A DNA stretch of 64,000 nt from positions 722,001 through 786,000 of the forward strand of contig NC_085089.1 in the NCBI RefSeq assembly GCF_963422355.1. The letters run 5' to 3'. Each line of letters opens with the position of its first letter. Position 1 is the first letter of the stretch. Positions 1-13,864 of this stretch are shown piece after piece. Source of the DNA: Corticium candelabrum (lineage: Eukaryota > Porifera > Homoscleromorpha > Homosclerophorida > Plakinidae). The notes under the pieces were generated by a model. The model saw only the letters and a list, made by a program, of their open reading frames with translations, was not told the origin of the DNA and did not search any database. The position numbers and the translations under genes are program-made.

Positions 1-2857
1 GTAGCCAATGTGTTAGAGTCAACAGTTGCCTTCATCAGGTTTGTTATCTTGGCAAATGAAAGCTTGTTTACTTGTTCACTGTCTGGTGGTGCCATCTCTG
101 CCAGTTCTTCTGTGCTCATCGGTATTTCACTTTCCATCAGTTTCATGGATGATGCAGCCCATGCTGGTGTGGCAGCAGTTAGAGGTTGAGCAGGTACACT
201 GAGCATTTGTGCAGATTCTGATGTACCGTTGTCCATTTGGTCACTGTCTGATGAGGTCATTTCTGCCAGCCCTTCTGTGCTCATTGGCATTCCACTTTCT
301 GCCAGTTTCATGGATGAAGCAGCAAACACTGGTGTGGTACAAGTTAGAGGTTGTACATAGTCACTGTGCGTTTCATCAGACTTCGACGAGACGGGAACTT
401 GATGACTCACAGACAAATCCCAGGCTGAATGCTCATGAGCTGTTGCAATGATGCCAGTCCACTTGCATCCTTCACCTTTGCCATTCCTCATTGTAGAATC
501 ATACTTGTAAAGAGTGCCATTTACTGACTTAAAGTCGTGTGACACGAGACCATCTCCACTGTGCCAACCAATGGCGAAGCTGTACTGACCAAAGTCTAAT
601 TGCACTTGAAGCTGACCATTTTGCATAGTAAGAGTGCATACCTTTGACAACATTTTGTTTGTTGCACTTGTTGATGGGTTGCAGGGATCACTTAAAAATG
701 CAGTAGGGGCACCAATGTCCAGCCCTGTGTGCATTTGGAACCAGTTGATCCATGCGTCGCCATCCAGATATTTTGTGTTGTGTGTGTTTTCAGCACTTAC
801 TGCATACCTTTCTTCTACAGCTTCAACTCTTGAATTGTCTTCAGACAATCTACATTTGACTGCAAACCCACCTAAACCAGATGGATGCATGCGAAACAAT
901 ATTATGGATGGCAAAAATCTGGCAACCACAAAACCATCATCTGTAAAATAAGCATCATGAGCAACTTGTTGATCCAGTGCAACTTTGCCTTGCACCATAT
1001 ACAGCTTGCCACACTCTGGAACCACTTCCCGATGCTTATCTGACCGAAGATGAGTGTGAGTTGAAATTGGTGCAGTGGACTCATCTACCCTGTGCAGCTT
1101 GTATGTCAGATGAGAAATGTGGTGTGCTCGAAATAGTGAAGAATAGTGACGATAGAAATGGTTGTTACGCTGATGCTTGTGAGGTACTGTATGCTTCATT
1201 TCATCGACAGCGCGAGCAATTCCATAAAGTGGCCAATCAGAACCTATAGCTTGACTTAAGCCTGATGCAGAAGTATAGAGTGCTGCATGGAGTTGCTGAC
1301 GATCGATGTGGTGCATGTGCTTAGCACTAGCAAGACGATGAGTCAGTCGTGCCGACGTCAATTCTGGATAGTTTACTCCAACTAGAAATCCATTGGCATG
1401 ATAAGAGCGACCTCCTTCACGAAAGTGGAGACCATAGATAACTGGTTTTCTGACAACATGCTCAGTGATTTCTTGGACCCTAATGGGAGTATAGTTGATT
1501 TTGACTTTGAATGGCTTGTGTTTCTTCACTTTAGCGTGTTGTACTTGAAACACTGTAGAGCCAACACCCAACATCTTAGCTTTCAACCATTCATTCTCTG
1601 CATTAGCACATCGAGGACAAACAGCACACCAGCCTCCTTCTACTGTCCAGAATGGATGAGCTTTAGTAAAAAATGGACTGAAGTCCATGTGACTGTGTTG
1701 TGCTTTGATCCCATAGATGACAATATCTTCAGTCATTTGATGAACTACTGGTTCATCCGAGACCACAGACAAAGAACCATTATGAGAAATGACAAGATCT
1801 CCTTCCTTTACATTCTCAATGGGAACATGTTCAACAGACCTGCCATCACTGGTAATCATCAAGACTATAGTGCCTGCCAAAAAGCAGCCGCCTCCACCTC
1901 CACTACTGCCAGACATAGTCCTGTGGTTGTTGGGTGAGTTAACGAATATGGCATTGAGATATGGTTGCTTCTGAGAGTTGAGCCAACTCTCCACTCCTGC
2001 TCCCCATGTCTCATGAATTTTACCTGGAACACACACTATTCCTCCACCAGCAACTGAGGGCAAGCAATAGTCAGAGTCTTGCTGTTTCTCATATGCCAGA
2101 CATTTGCTCTGCACAGTGCCATAATGAGTAGCTTGTGCCAATTCAAGAAAAGCATTTGTATTACGAAAAGTTTCAAAAAAGTCAAACTGACCACCAACTA
2201 GCTGAAATGCTAGATCAACATGTGAGGGATCATGCTGCTGCCATGCCTCTTTTATTTGAGCCATAGCGCTGTCATCCAGCTTGCTCTTTGCAACAATCAG
2301 AAAGACTTGCACATGAAGAATGTTGCTTTCAACAGTAGCCTGCACATCAGCTCCCTTAATGAAGGTGCCATTGCTGTTTAAAAGTATTTCCTTTAAGAAA
2401 TTAGAGTCAAAATGAGCATTTGCCTTTGCCATCCATTGATCAAATCGCATGCTAATTTGATGGTAAATCATGTCTGCTCCCACTCTCTTACCCTTCTCTG
2501 AGAACCACGTCTTGGTGTTTTGAGCAGCTACAGCTTGATTGATGGCCACAGAAAAATCCGGATGGCCATCCTGACCCTTCACAAAGCCAACAAGATAGGC
2601 CATTGAAGGAACTGCCAATGCATCTAAGTCTTCAGACAAATCTGTATGAAAGGGCTGAAACACACTGGGTTGCTGCCCAAAAAACTGAGTGGAAATGGCA
2701 TGTCCTGCAGTCTTGAAAGCGCTAAGTAAGTCAGTGGCTAGACTAGGTAAAGCGCTAATAGTCTTGGAAAATTCCCACGCATACTATAAAAATCCTTAGG
2801 TAAAACAATGATATGATACAAAACCAAATGTTGTTAATTACTCACATTTGTAGACAT
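1..2857 (-). CDS. Large Hint-domain (hedgehog/intein fold) protein, 3' end off the window
   Basis: Exon 1 is 2846-2857 (M-S-T-N, donor GTGAGT). Exon 2 runs from 2783 off position 1 with no stop, giving at least 931 residues. A Hint domain spans about residues 304-472. It begins at Cys304 after a run of five glycines (CFLAGTIVLM, then a GDLV block), has the block-B T-x-x-H motif (T377-KA-H380), and ends in a C-terminal block with YHANGFLVGVN. Hint domains carry out N-to-S acyl shift in inteins and hedgehog autoprocessing. No signal peptide is visible, so a secreted hedgehog-type ligand is unlikely. The ~300 residues before the domain and ~460 after it match nothing I recognise. A 54-codon tandem duplication (copies near 140-300 and 300-460) encodes two related AASSMKL...PMSTE.LAEM segments. 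The start was chosen because only this ATG joins exon 2 in phase. Whether it self-cleaves cannot be told from sequence. Confidence 0.8.
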
Positions 2858-3529
2858 GGATTCCTACTAATGCTGCTAGAGCACACAACAACAAAAGACC
2901 ACTCAGTGCACTATTGATGATATGGAAATGTATGGGTGATTATCAACTTTCAAACCTGCTGTTGTGTCTATACCCATGCTTCTTATACACGCTACGATCA
3001 TTCATTGGTCAGAAACTAATTACTGCAAATTATGTGACCTTCCTGAACTAACAATGCTGCCAAGTGTTAGAGCCATTGTGAACCTTGTTACCAAGCAAAC
3101 CTGTTACCCTTAAGAACCTATCTAAGGCACCTCTTAAAACTAATTATCTCCTAGAAGACCCTTTAATATAAAGTAAAGCAAAATTCTTGGATGAAGCCCC
3201 AATGAGTGGGGCGCATAAATTTTTTAGTTTCAGAGAGCCCTTCCAACAGCATTCCAAAACAGACATATTGTGTGTAATGTGCAAATCAGTGTGTGTCTCA
3301 AAACTTTAAAGTTAATTAATTAAACATCCTCTAAAAATACAGTAATTGTCACTAGCTAAGGTAGGGTATTTACTAATTATGGGGCACATGGGTGCCATAT
3401 GTACCTGCATGGTTCCAAGCAGCTAGTGTACTCTATACCTTCAAGTGCCCTTGCTCAGGTGTGCGTCTTTACTAACCCATTCAGACATCTATATACATGT
3501 AGAGCACAATGGATTGTTAGTACAACTTA
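2858..3529. other. Spacer between Hint gene and CINP
   Basis: About 670 bp, AT-rich with TTAATTAA-type words. I see no exon that joins in phase to either neighbour. The short hydrophobic frame on the minus strand around 2860-2930 lacks an in-frame ATG and joins the Hint exon out of phase, so it is probably 5' leader or promoter. Confidence 0.4.
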
Positions 3530-4842
<1,313 letters not shown>

Positions 4843-4963
4843 TCTAGAGACTAGGCATGCGTACTAAAACAAAGACGTCATTGCGTTGCTACGTTACCTA
4901 GCGGCGCCGTTTGGATACCCTTGGTTCTCGGTATTGTGTCTATTCCGCATGCTGGTGTCCTAT
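4843..4963. promoter_or_regulatory. Bidirectional promoter CINP / ZC2HC1C
   Basis: Only 121 bp separate the CINP start (4842, minus) from the preferred ZC2HC1C start (4964, plus). A CRE-like GACGTCA lies at 4874-4880, between the two. No TATA box is evident. Shared promoter activity is inferred from the geometry. Confidence 0.5.
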
Positions 4964-6149
4964 ATGGATCGTCAGAGGTCGCTTACGACCGAATCGAACA
5001 GCGCGAAGAGTTCGACGAGCATTAGATCAAGAAACGGCAAGACAATGACGTCACGTTTGGATGAAATGAGGGAGAAATTCCATCATCGGCTCATGCAAGA
5101 AAAGGAGCAAAAGCTGGTTGCGATATACGAGCGCCAGCAGCAGCAGGCTTTGAATAGAATTGGCAGAACGTTTCATCACGAGACTCCTGTCGACTCGTCA
5201 CCTCGAATTGTGAAGACAGCCGGTGGATTGAATGGTAGAGCCGATCTAGAGAGACCGAGACAGAGAGCTATAGTGGGAGGTAAACACAACGCTCTTGAGC
5301 CTCTCAACAAAGCCCCTAGGCCGAGTCTCCCACGACCATCAGTGCCTAACATAAGATACAATAGCCACGTGTCTTTTCCCTACGAAAACGTTACACGAGG
5401 AGGTTTCGCCTCAGAGAAGGGAGCAAAGGTGCCTCCAGCACGTCCATACTTGAGTAGACACCCTAAATTGCCTGCTGTTGAGGATAGAAATGCAAGAAGG
5501 GCAGAGAAGCTTAAGGTGGAGAGGAGTGAGAGATGTGGAGTGAGTGAGACTGATATTCTAGCTGAGCAGCTGGCGAAGAAGCAACGGGAGATATTTTTAC
5601 AATTACAAGAAAAACAAACGGCTCTGGAAGTTATACAAAAACAGAGAAGAGAGGCTGATAAAGAAGTGATGCTGAATAGGGACATGAACACTGCCTCACA
5701 GATTTCAGTGAGAAGGCAGAGTACCAGCAACAGCAGAGGATCGATGAACAAGAGTCCCGGCAGTGATGTACAACAGACCGAGGAATATGTTGCCAACGGT
5801 GGTAACTTTGAGGCGACATTGCAATCGGCTCTTGGACAAACTGATGCAGATGAACCTTCATCTGTCGACTTTGTTCCTTGTTCTGTGTGCGGCCGCAAAT
5901 TTGCTGCAGAACGTGTTGCAAAACATGTTAGTATTTGTGAGAAATCGAAGAAGACGAAAAGGAAGGCGTTTGACACAGTAAAGATGAGACTGGCGGGCAC
6001 TGAATTAGTAAAGTATAGACCTAAGAAAGCAAGTGCAGCAATAGAAAAACAAGCAGGAAAGTCAAACTGGAGGGCGGCTCATGGTAAGAAATGGAAGAGA
6101 TCAATACTTCACACTGACTAGCACTATTTGCATGAGACAGACTTGTGTG

Positions 6150-6184
<35 letters not shown>

Positions 6185-6463
6185 CGCGCGTGTGCATACA
6201 CACTTTTTTGTTCCTTCCTATGTTCATTGTTTGTTGCAGATGACTTTATCAAAACAGTCCGTGCGGCACGACAGATGCAGGAGCATATTAGGAAGGGAGG
6301 CAAGCTGTCTGATCTTCCTCCCCCACCACCAACCGAGAATGCACATTACGTCCAATGCCCACACTGTCAGAGAAAGTTCAACCCTGCAACAGCCGAGAGA
6401 CACATTCCCAAGTGTAAAGACATCAAACATCGCCCTGCACCTCCGAAAACAAAACGAAAATAG
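4964..6463 (+). CDS. ZC2HC1C: Zinc finger C2HC domain-containing protein 1C-like
   Basis: Exon 1 is 4964-6083, with donor GTAAG. Exon 2 is 6240-6463, giving 447 aa. Upstream in-frame ATGs at 4886 and 4949 would extend it to 473 aa. I prefer 4964 because the others crowd the divergent CINP start. The N-terminal half is charged and coiled-coil-like (EKEQKLVAIYERQQQQ). Two C2HC fingers follow. The first is C-x2-C-x12-H-x4-C (CSVCGRKF...HVSIC) at the end of exon 1. The second, in exon 2, is QCPHCQRKF...HIPKC. The linker SNWRAAHDDFIKTVRAAR, the KGGKLSDLPP block and the closing KDIKHRP.PP match vertebrate ZC2HC1C better than 1A/1B. Molecular function is poorly known. The intron contains a (TG)n/(CG)n tract. 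Confidence 0.9.
6146..6195. repeat. (TG)n(CG)n microsatellite in ZC2HC1C intron
   Basis: A pure TG tract followed by about 8 CG dinucleotides. Alternating purine-pyrimidine of this kind can adopt Z-DNA. Here it only breaks up the intron. Confidence 0.9.
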
Positions 6464-6867
6464 AGAACACGATTTTTGTAGATAAGTGAATACCAAATTT
6501 GAATGCAATGCATGACATTAATTAATCCACAAGCAGGTGCAGGTACTGGGCATTGTCCGATTGTGTGATGAAAGAGAACAAGGAATACTCAATGTGGTTC
6601 AGATCTCTCGTTGATATCTCAGTTTAATGTACACAAATATTGGCAACAGCCTACACTGCACATACACACTGCATATACACATTGCACGTAGTAGTCAAGT
6701 CTTCTGCTCATTGTAAATTACTTAGTATACATATATACATCAGTGAGTATATACACACGCGGTGTTAATATATAAGCGTTTTCCTATAGGATGCAAAATT
6801 ATGAAACTAGATCTCTCAGACTTAATTAATTAAAGATTGCCAATGGTTAACAATCCATGATCATCGA
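6464..6867. other. Convergent 3' spacer
   Basis: About 400 bp of AT-rich sequence between the 3' ends of ZC2HC1C (+) and the unnamed gene (-). It should hold both 3' UTRs. No coding signal seen. Confidence 0.5.
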
Positions 6868-8003
6868 TCAGTGCAGGCAAGGAACGACATCCATCTGAGT
6901 AGGCAAATGCTGCAGTGCCAAGAACGCATAGGGAGATTCATCTTTAGGCGGACACAAGCTGATGGGAGTGACCCTAGCGTTTGACGACTTGAGCCCGTGA
7001 CTCAACTACGCAAACAGCACGTGCTATACTTAGATACCATCACGTGACTAACAGCAAAACAGTTACTCAGACAGCAGATACAAGGTCGCACCTTGAGGCT
7101 ATAAACTCGCGACTCTTTACCCCTCGGATTCGGCACACGTCGGAATCCAGTCTGGAACAGAAACCACAATTAGCAGCACAAACATCTAAGGTCACGTGCA
7201 TGACAGCATTCACGCTGTGCGCAATCTACACGTCAGACCGGGACCGAAAAACGTACACACAACGGCTCCAATGTTGCACTCACACACACTGCACTCACCG
7301 AGAATCGCGACTGACGCATTTTCTCGAAGTTGAGAAACGGACGAGTGACGCCGCGATGCTTCTTGCACGGACTCGCATCGATCCGGCGACGAAAGAGTGT
7401 GGAAGTGGAGGTCGCCGACGGCGTTGCCCAAGCGCCACCTCGAAGTATTTCCCCCAATTCGTCATCGGAGGATGATGACGACAATGTCATGTCGTGTCTA
7501 ATGTGTTTACGTTTCGGGTGGTCGCAGCGTTCATTGCTTTGTCGACTCTCGCTTGCCGGTTCGGAGAGGCTCATCGCTGCCGTCTCTCTTGCCAACTCGC
7601 TGTCGTCTTCCTGCGAGTCTAAAAAAATTGAAAAAATTTGTGAACGCCTGGTGGGCTAGGAAATGAAACAATCGGACCAATTAGATGACGGCCATTTACT
7701 ACACCTACCTTGCTCATGTTTCTCTCTTGTCTGCTGCTCGCTCTTATCTAGACTATCCCTCTCTTCGATGCCCTGACTGTGGCTGCAAGAGTCAGTGCGA
7801 GCAGTGTGTGATACCGTATCGACGACGTTCTCTTCCCGTGCAGGCTGACAAAACAACAACAAACCGAAATGTTAGCTAGCAACCAATTGTGGAGTAAGAA
7901 TGTTGCTGTAGAACAAGCATCGTGCACCCCGGGTGTGTCGAGCTCTTACTTTTACTTCGACTTCATTGATTCCGGCGCTGGATCTGCGAAAGAACCTCAG
8001 CAT
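6868..8003 (-). CDS. Unrecognised 235-aa nuclear-looking protein
   Basis: Five exons with matching phases and clean GT-AG borders: 7950-8003, 7709-7844, 7299-7618, 7092-7151, 6868-7005 (708 nt). The protein starts MLRFFRRSSAG. It has a Ser/Asp/Glu-rich middle with a basic patch (KRKHIRH, a possible nuclear localisation signal), then SSSSSDDELGEILRGG and FRRVPNPRGKESR. It ends with a compact, probably conserved C-terminus: ARVTPISLCPP, DESPYAFLALQHLP, VVPCLH. I do not recognise the family. The five phase-compatible exons argue that it is real. It is mostly disordered, so a regulatory or adaptor role is only a guess. Confidence 0.72.
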
Positions 8004-8616
8004 TCTGTGCCGAGAAACAGAGAGAGGTAAACAAATCAATTGCAGAATATTTAGGACGTTGTGGTAAACGCTCTAAATGAGATTACGAGTGCAAGCAGCA
8101 ATGAGCGACTCACTGAGTAGCACGTTTAGAGTAGAAGCAGACGAGTAGAGGCTATAAACTGGTGCACACGAGTTCAAATTGAGATTGTACCGAGGGCAGC
8201 CACGCGATAGCACCTTTCTCAGGGAAACGTTGATTGGTCGATTTCGTTACATCCGGTGATAGGCAATGGGTAGACCGGTTATCGCAAGTGCGTGCAGATA
8301 CGCCCACCTTTATGCACATCAAACAAACTTTGAAGCAACAGCGCCGTTGCTTGTAGACGAATGCTTGTATACCGAAAAGCCACAGACGCCGCGCTGTATC
8401 TGTTCCGGTTTCCGGTGTGTTGGCGTGTATGCAATGACGTTACAAAGTGGACCACGCATCCTCCCCACTGATGTAATTAGCAATTCACTTTTGTATTCAT
8501 TACACTTCCTTGAAAATCTTTAAAAGCGTTACAGTACTGCAATTTATCAAATTCATTCAATATCTCAATGTAAACTTGAGGTATAAGTAAAGAAAGTTGA
8601 GTATATAAAGTTGTGG
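8004..8616. other. Spacer upstream of unnamed gene, downstream of NEK9
   Basis: Holds the 5' flank of the 235-aa gene and the 3' flank of NEK9. A plus-strand frame at 8266-8523 has no splice partner or recognisable domain. I see nothing else. Confidence 0.4.
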
Positions 8617-11600
8617 CTATACATCCCATGTACTGGCAACAACAGATCTCTTGGGAGAATCAACTGCTAGAGCAACACGACAGTCGAAAGTCCAGTTGGC
8701 TAGTAGTCGCCACATGTCATCTTCCTTCTGCCTTCTCATCTTGTTCTTTTCATCATCCAAAAAAGAAGAGCAGTCAAAATGCTTGATTTTACTCCTAAAC
8801 TTTTGTGTTTTTACCTCATCTGTTAACTTGTCAATCTGTCGACGTTGTTTCTCAATTGTGTCTTTCATCTACAAGAGAGAACGATTGCAAGTTCAATGGA
8901 AGATCAGTTTCAATGCAGAGCAGGGTTAACCTTGTCATTTTGAGCCTTTAACTTTCGAAGCTCTCGAAGTAAGAGCTGATCATAATCACTCAAACTATCC
9001 TGCCTCACTCTGCTACCTTCATTGCTTGACTCTGTAATAGACCAAAGATAACAACTTATTGCCAGTGACTTTAGCTTAAGCAAGCAGTAACCATGCATAC
9101 CAGATAAAGTTTCTCCACTTTCTGATTCAGGGCGTTCTAAATCTAGTTGAATTTGCTCAGCTAATGACTGGATCTCATCCATGACAAACTTGTGGTCGGC
9201 TACTGACATGGAAAAGGTTCTTACGGGCGCTTTGTGCTTTCTCTTCAAACGTTTCTGCACCTCTTCCCCGCGTTTCTGCACCTCTTCCCCACGTTTCTCA
9301 GTCTGTCCTGTTGTGTCATTATACAATGCCATATCAAGACAAGAAGGGACAAGCCCATGAGCATCTGTTTCACCAGCCAGCATTCCAACATCATCAGACT
9401 TCACTTTCAACTTGCAGTCACCATTGAGTTTCCCAGAACTTTCACTCATCGCTCTGGTGTTTCCGGCCAAAGCATCCTGGCTCTTGACTATTACACTTCC
9501 AGAATTAGTTATTGTCAGTGTTGCAGAAGCAGAAGCAGTTGCCCTTTGAATGGCATGAAGTCGATCCATTGATGAAGACTTACAAACAGTACCACTAGAC
9601 TGCTGTTGGGGAATTGTTGGTCGGCCTGCATCTAAAGACCTGCTGGGAGCATGTGGCCTAGTTACCAAATGTTTTTCTGTCCAAGCTGCAGTGTCCTGTA
9701 CCAAGAATTCTATACTGAAACCATACCAATGCAACATACTCACAAGCAACCTCTAAAAGTGGCATTGTTCCATGCTGGCGCTTATCAATCGATTGTCTAG
9801 CAACTGCGTCTTCCCACTCCTAACACAAGCAGTGAGCACATAGCATCAAATGAAACAATCAGAAATGTACAAACTCTTCTCAGCCATGATGGAAGGCTGG
9901 TTGAGTCAGCAGAATTGTTCGCCTGAATCTGAGAATGACTCTTTGAATCATTGACACTGACAAACACTACGTTCTCTCCATTTAGAGAAGGTTCAGATTG
10001 AACAGTGTTGTCACTAGAACTGCTAATGGTTCTTGACGAAGTAACACGTTCTATAAAAAATATTTACATTACCCAACATATACTCTAGTCTATTATATAG
10101 TAGTTTCTCCACCAACCTACCTGCAATCATAATTGTATGCCAATGTCTACATGATAACTCGGGTATTGAGTACAACGACCCAAATACAGGTCTGGGCAAC
10201 AACACTGTCTTTCTACCATCTGGTAATGACGTACCAAGCTGCCCTTTATCGCCAATACCCCAAGAATACAAGACATTGTCTACACACCATGATAGACATA
10301 TATACATCTAAGACATATAAACCTGCATAAAAGTCATTACCGGATGTAGCAGCAACTGTAAAGCCATCCCCACATGCCACTTTAAGGACAGTCTTGCCTA
10401 GAAGTTCCCCTTCAACAATATGTGGTGAGTGGTACTTTTTCAAATCTCCAGTGCCCAGTTGCCCATGCTTGTTAGATCCAAACGTTATCAGTCGACCAGT
10501 ATCTTACAATCAACAAATAGTATAAATACAAAAAACAAAAACGGCTTCATATGCAGGCAAATTACCACTAATAACAGCTGAGTGCCTGCTGCCACACGCT
10601 AACGATGAGATGTGGTACCTATAATGCAAAATACTTCAATATGCACAGAAATTCATATTTCTATTAAAATACACTACTGACAAATACACTTTGTCAACCT
10701 TGTCAACACAAAATCTATCTTATTAAGCCATGGGTTATAGAGTCGTCTCACAGGAAGTGGTGCACGACCGACTTGACAGAAATACCGACTCACCGGAAAC
10801 GACCATGTAAACAACTTTGGAATGTATAGCGTGCATTCACTGGTGCAGTGTAGCGCTCCTCTAATCTCGACACATGGTTGTTGGAGCTTGTCCGCTAGTC
10901 TAGGCAGAGTCACACAGGACGTTCCAATTTTGATTACTGATCATAACTTTCGAGTGTACTTTCAAGGTCATAGCGAACAGAGAGTAAGTTAACCTGCGAC
11001 AAAGCACCGTGCCGAAGTGATTTACCGTTTGATGATAAGACTGCCTGTCCTTTCTCAGCCACCTGTATAAACAAGTGTTGGGTCTATATACTAATGTCTA
11101 GTGAGGTGCACGTGGTGTTAATTAATTTGTGCATGCTTGCAAGTAGGAGCTTGCCAGTACATGTGCAGCAACTGTTTGGTGTTGTTAACCCTAGGCGTTG
11201 TTGCAAATAGAGTACGTACCTGTGCCTCGTTGTTGAGGCTAAAATCAATCATTAGATGTTCTAGGAACATACGCATAGGTAAGTTTCCTGCTTTGCAGTG
11301 CGTTTGGAAGCACATTGCTAATTCTATTGTACCCAAAGTACCCAGAACTAGAAAGGAACCAATTTCTCATCGCTTAGGGTTCAGCACTGCTAGTGCTCCC
11401 TTTCATTTTCAAACTGTATTAACGAAAGGTAACCATTAATTAAGTTGCATCCATGAGACTCGTTAGGATATAAGCAAGCAGTCATATAAACTGCAAGCAA
11501 AGATAATACAAATTTCTCAAATTAGAATTTGGGAAAAAGATACAACATACTTGGCAATAGTACAACAAAATGACACATTCATCTCTAACTAAGCCCTTTG

Positions 11601-12576
11601 TGGGCTAAAGTGACACAACAACCCAGTATTACATAACAGAGCAAGTTTACAATGATATCATACTAATTTTGTAATAGTCGGCACGCCTCACGTTAAGCCC
11701 TGTCCACACTGGCAACTGAATCGTGATCCGATCACGATAAATCCAATCCACATCGCAATGTGGTTTCGATCGCAATCGGATGGTGGAATCAATGTAGTCG
11801 GAACATCTAACCCTCCTCATTCGTCTTTGTTCTCGCTCACCTTACGTTGCTGTATCAATGCTTTCCACAAGCAAAGAAGCCACATGTACACATCAGTCAT
11901 CAGTCGCATGAGATCGAAAATGAGATGAAGGTAGTGTTTTCAGAGTGCAGTGTAGATGCTCACTATCGCAATCCATTCTGGCCTAGTGTGGACAGGCATT
12001 AAATTACATGGTGCTCCCTCAACCTTAATACTATTTAATTAATTAAGCTAATTAACACATCAAAATCAAACATTACATGCTTTTACATAACCGGCAATTG
12101 TATATACACAGTTACTCTTGCCACTGTACCTGCTGAGTGACTTTACTTGTGATGGTAACGTTTTGTAACTTACCAGCTGTGCGCCCTAATGGATGACACA
12201 ACCTTAATTCAATGTCTTCATGACACATCCAGCAAAACTACCTACCTTAGTTTTACTACTTCGAATTGTCAATGGAACATTGAGACCAAGCTGGTTGCAC
12301 TCATTGTCTCCGCAAGCAAGGACTCTACCATTCGTTGTTAAAAGTAGTGAACCTCTTCTTGTACAGCATACAGCAATAACAGGACTCCGACCCGGAACAT
12401 TCACCTTTAGAGTGTAACATTGAAATTCTCAGTTAAGCTTTTCAACACCACTAGACTACAGAGTTACTCACTCATATCCAATAAATGACAGTATAAAAGA
12501 CAACAACATTAAAACTAACCAGCTGGTCATCTAATAAACCATTCATTTTCAGTCTCACTCATGCACAATTACATTC

Positions 12577-12673
<97 letters not shown>

Positions 12674-13826
12674 AATAAGCAAGAAGTGTAGCATAAATAC
12701 AATCAATCACCTTTTGAGGAGAAGACACGTTCATCTCTGAACCCAATCCCAGTCGTCCTGCAAATTTTGTCATAAATTGGACAACAACAGACACACTATC
12801 ACAATAATTATTAACCAACCAAACTCTCCACATCCCCATGATAATACTTCTTTGGATCCTAAACATCAAAACTTGAAGCAATTTGCAGTTATAAAACTGA
12901 AGACACGCACTTGTAAGTGCCACCACATGAGCATCTCCACAAGCAATCTGTTCAACTTGAAGATGATCAGGCAATGAGACTGGTACAGGAACTGTGTAGG
13001 ACTGCTCCTGTTCAACAGGTTGACCTTGGCCAAGACAGCCCCAGTAATCAGACCCACATGCGTACACTTCACCATCCTCTGCAAAGCAACAGTCACCACA
13101 GCAAAATCACATTGGAGTTTCAACACAACTACAACCTGTGAGACAAATTGTGAAGTCTTCTCCACAAACAGCATGTCTAACTGGGATACCATCCAGTGTA
13201 GTAACAAGTTTCGGTGAACGATATGATGCCTTGTCACCGTGACCCAGTTGACCATACATGACCCCTCCACCCTGCCAGCTCTGTAACATAATACAATAGA
13301 TAACAATTCTACAATTTAAATAAACCCAAGTTAGAGAACCAATTCATGGAGAAATACAGAGCAATAAGATAATTAAATAAAGTTATTAAACCTTTCAATT
13401 AACAACTGTACACATCTAGCCTAAGTTTTATGTATCTATCATACTGTTCTTCCACCTCTATCCTGTACTTAATTCAAAAAGCACACAAAAGTAACAACAT
13501 GTAGCACAACTGCAAAAACGAATGTTTTGAAGGATAAGGTACAGTTAGTAAGAAGATGTTATACAAATAGATATAGGTCATGTTTCCACTAGCTGCACCT
13601 TAAACTAGTTTAGCTTAAAATGCGTTTCAAACTAAACCAGTTCAAGAAAGCGACTGTTTCCACTAGGAACTTGCACATCCAAGATGTGCTAAACAAACCG
13701 TCTAAGAACGCCTTAATTTGAAGTATTGGGCTGGTCTTTCACCGAGTCAGGGCAACAGTTGATTGTTACTGATTCAGCATCTGCTAGTAGGAATTTGCAT
13801 GAAGATGACCAAGGACACCGTCTTCT

Positions 13827-13864
<38 letters not shown>

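Noticed and set aside
1-2857. Assignment to hedgehog or hedgling
   Set aside because: No signal peptide, no hedge or cadherin domains; only the Hint domain is shared.
2858-2940. Signal peptide exon (LLLLCALAALVG) for the Hint protein
   Set aside because: No in-frame ATG, and the frame joins the large exon out of phase. Only the ATG at 2857 joins correctly.
5380-6000. 206-aa minus ORF opposite ZC2HC1C
   Set aside because: Shadow of the real exon; the sense frame has two zinc fingers and family matches.
9727-9751. Ultra-short 25-nt intron in NEK9
   Set aside because: GTATGT...CAG would fit phase, but a 55-bp intron (9696-9750) with a good acceptor also fits and matches the usual minimum size here.
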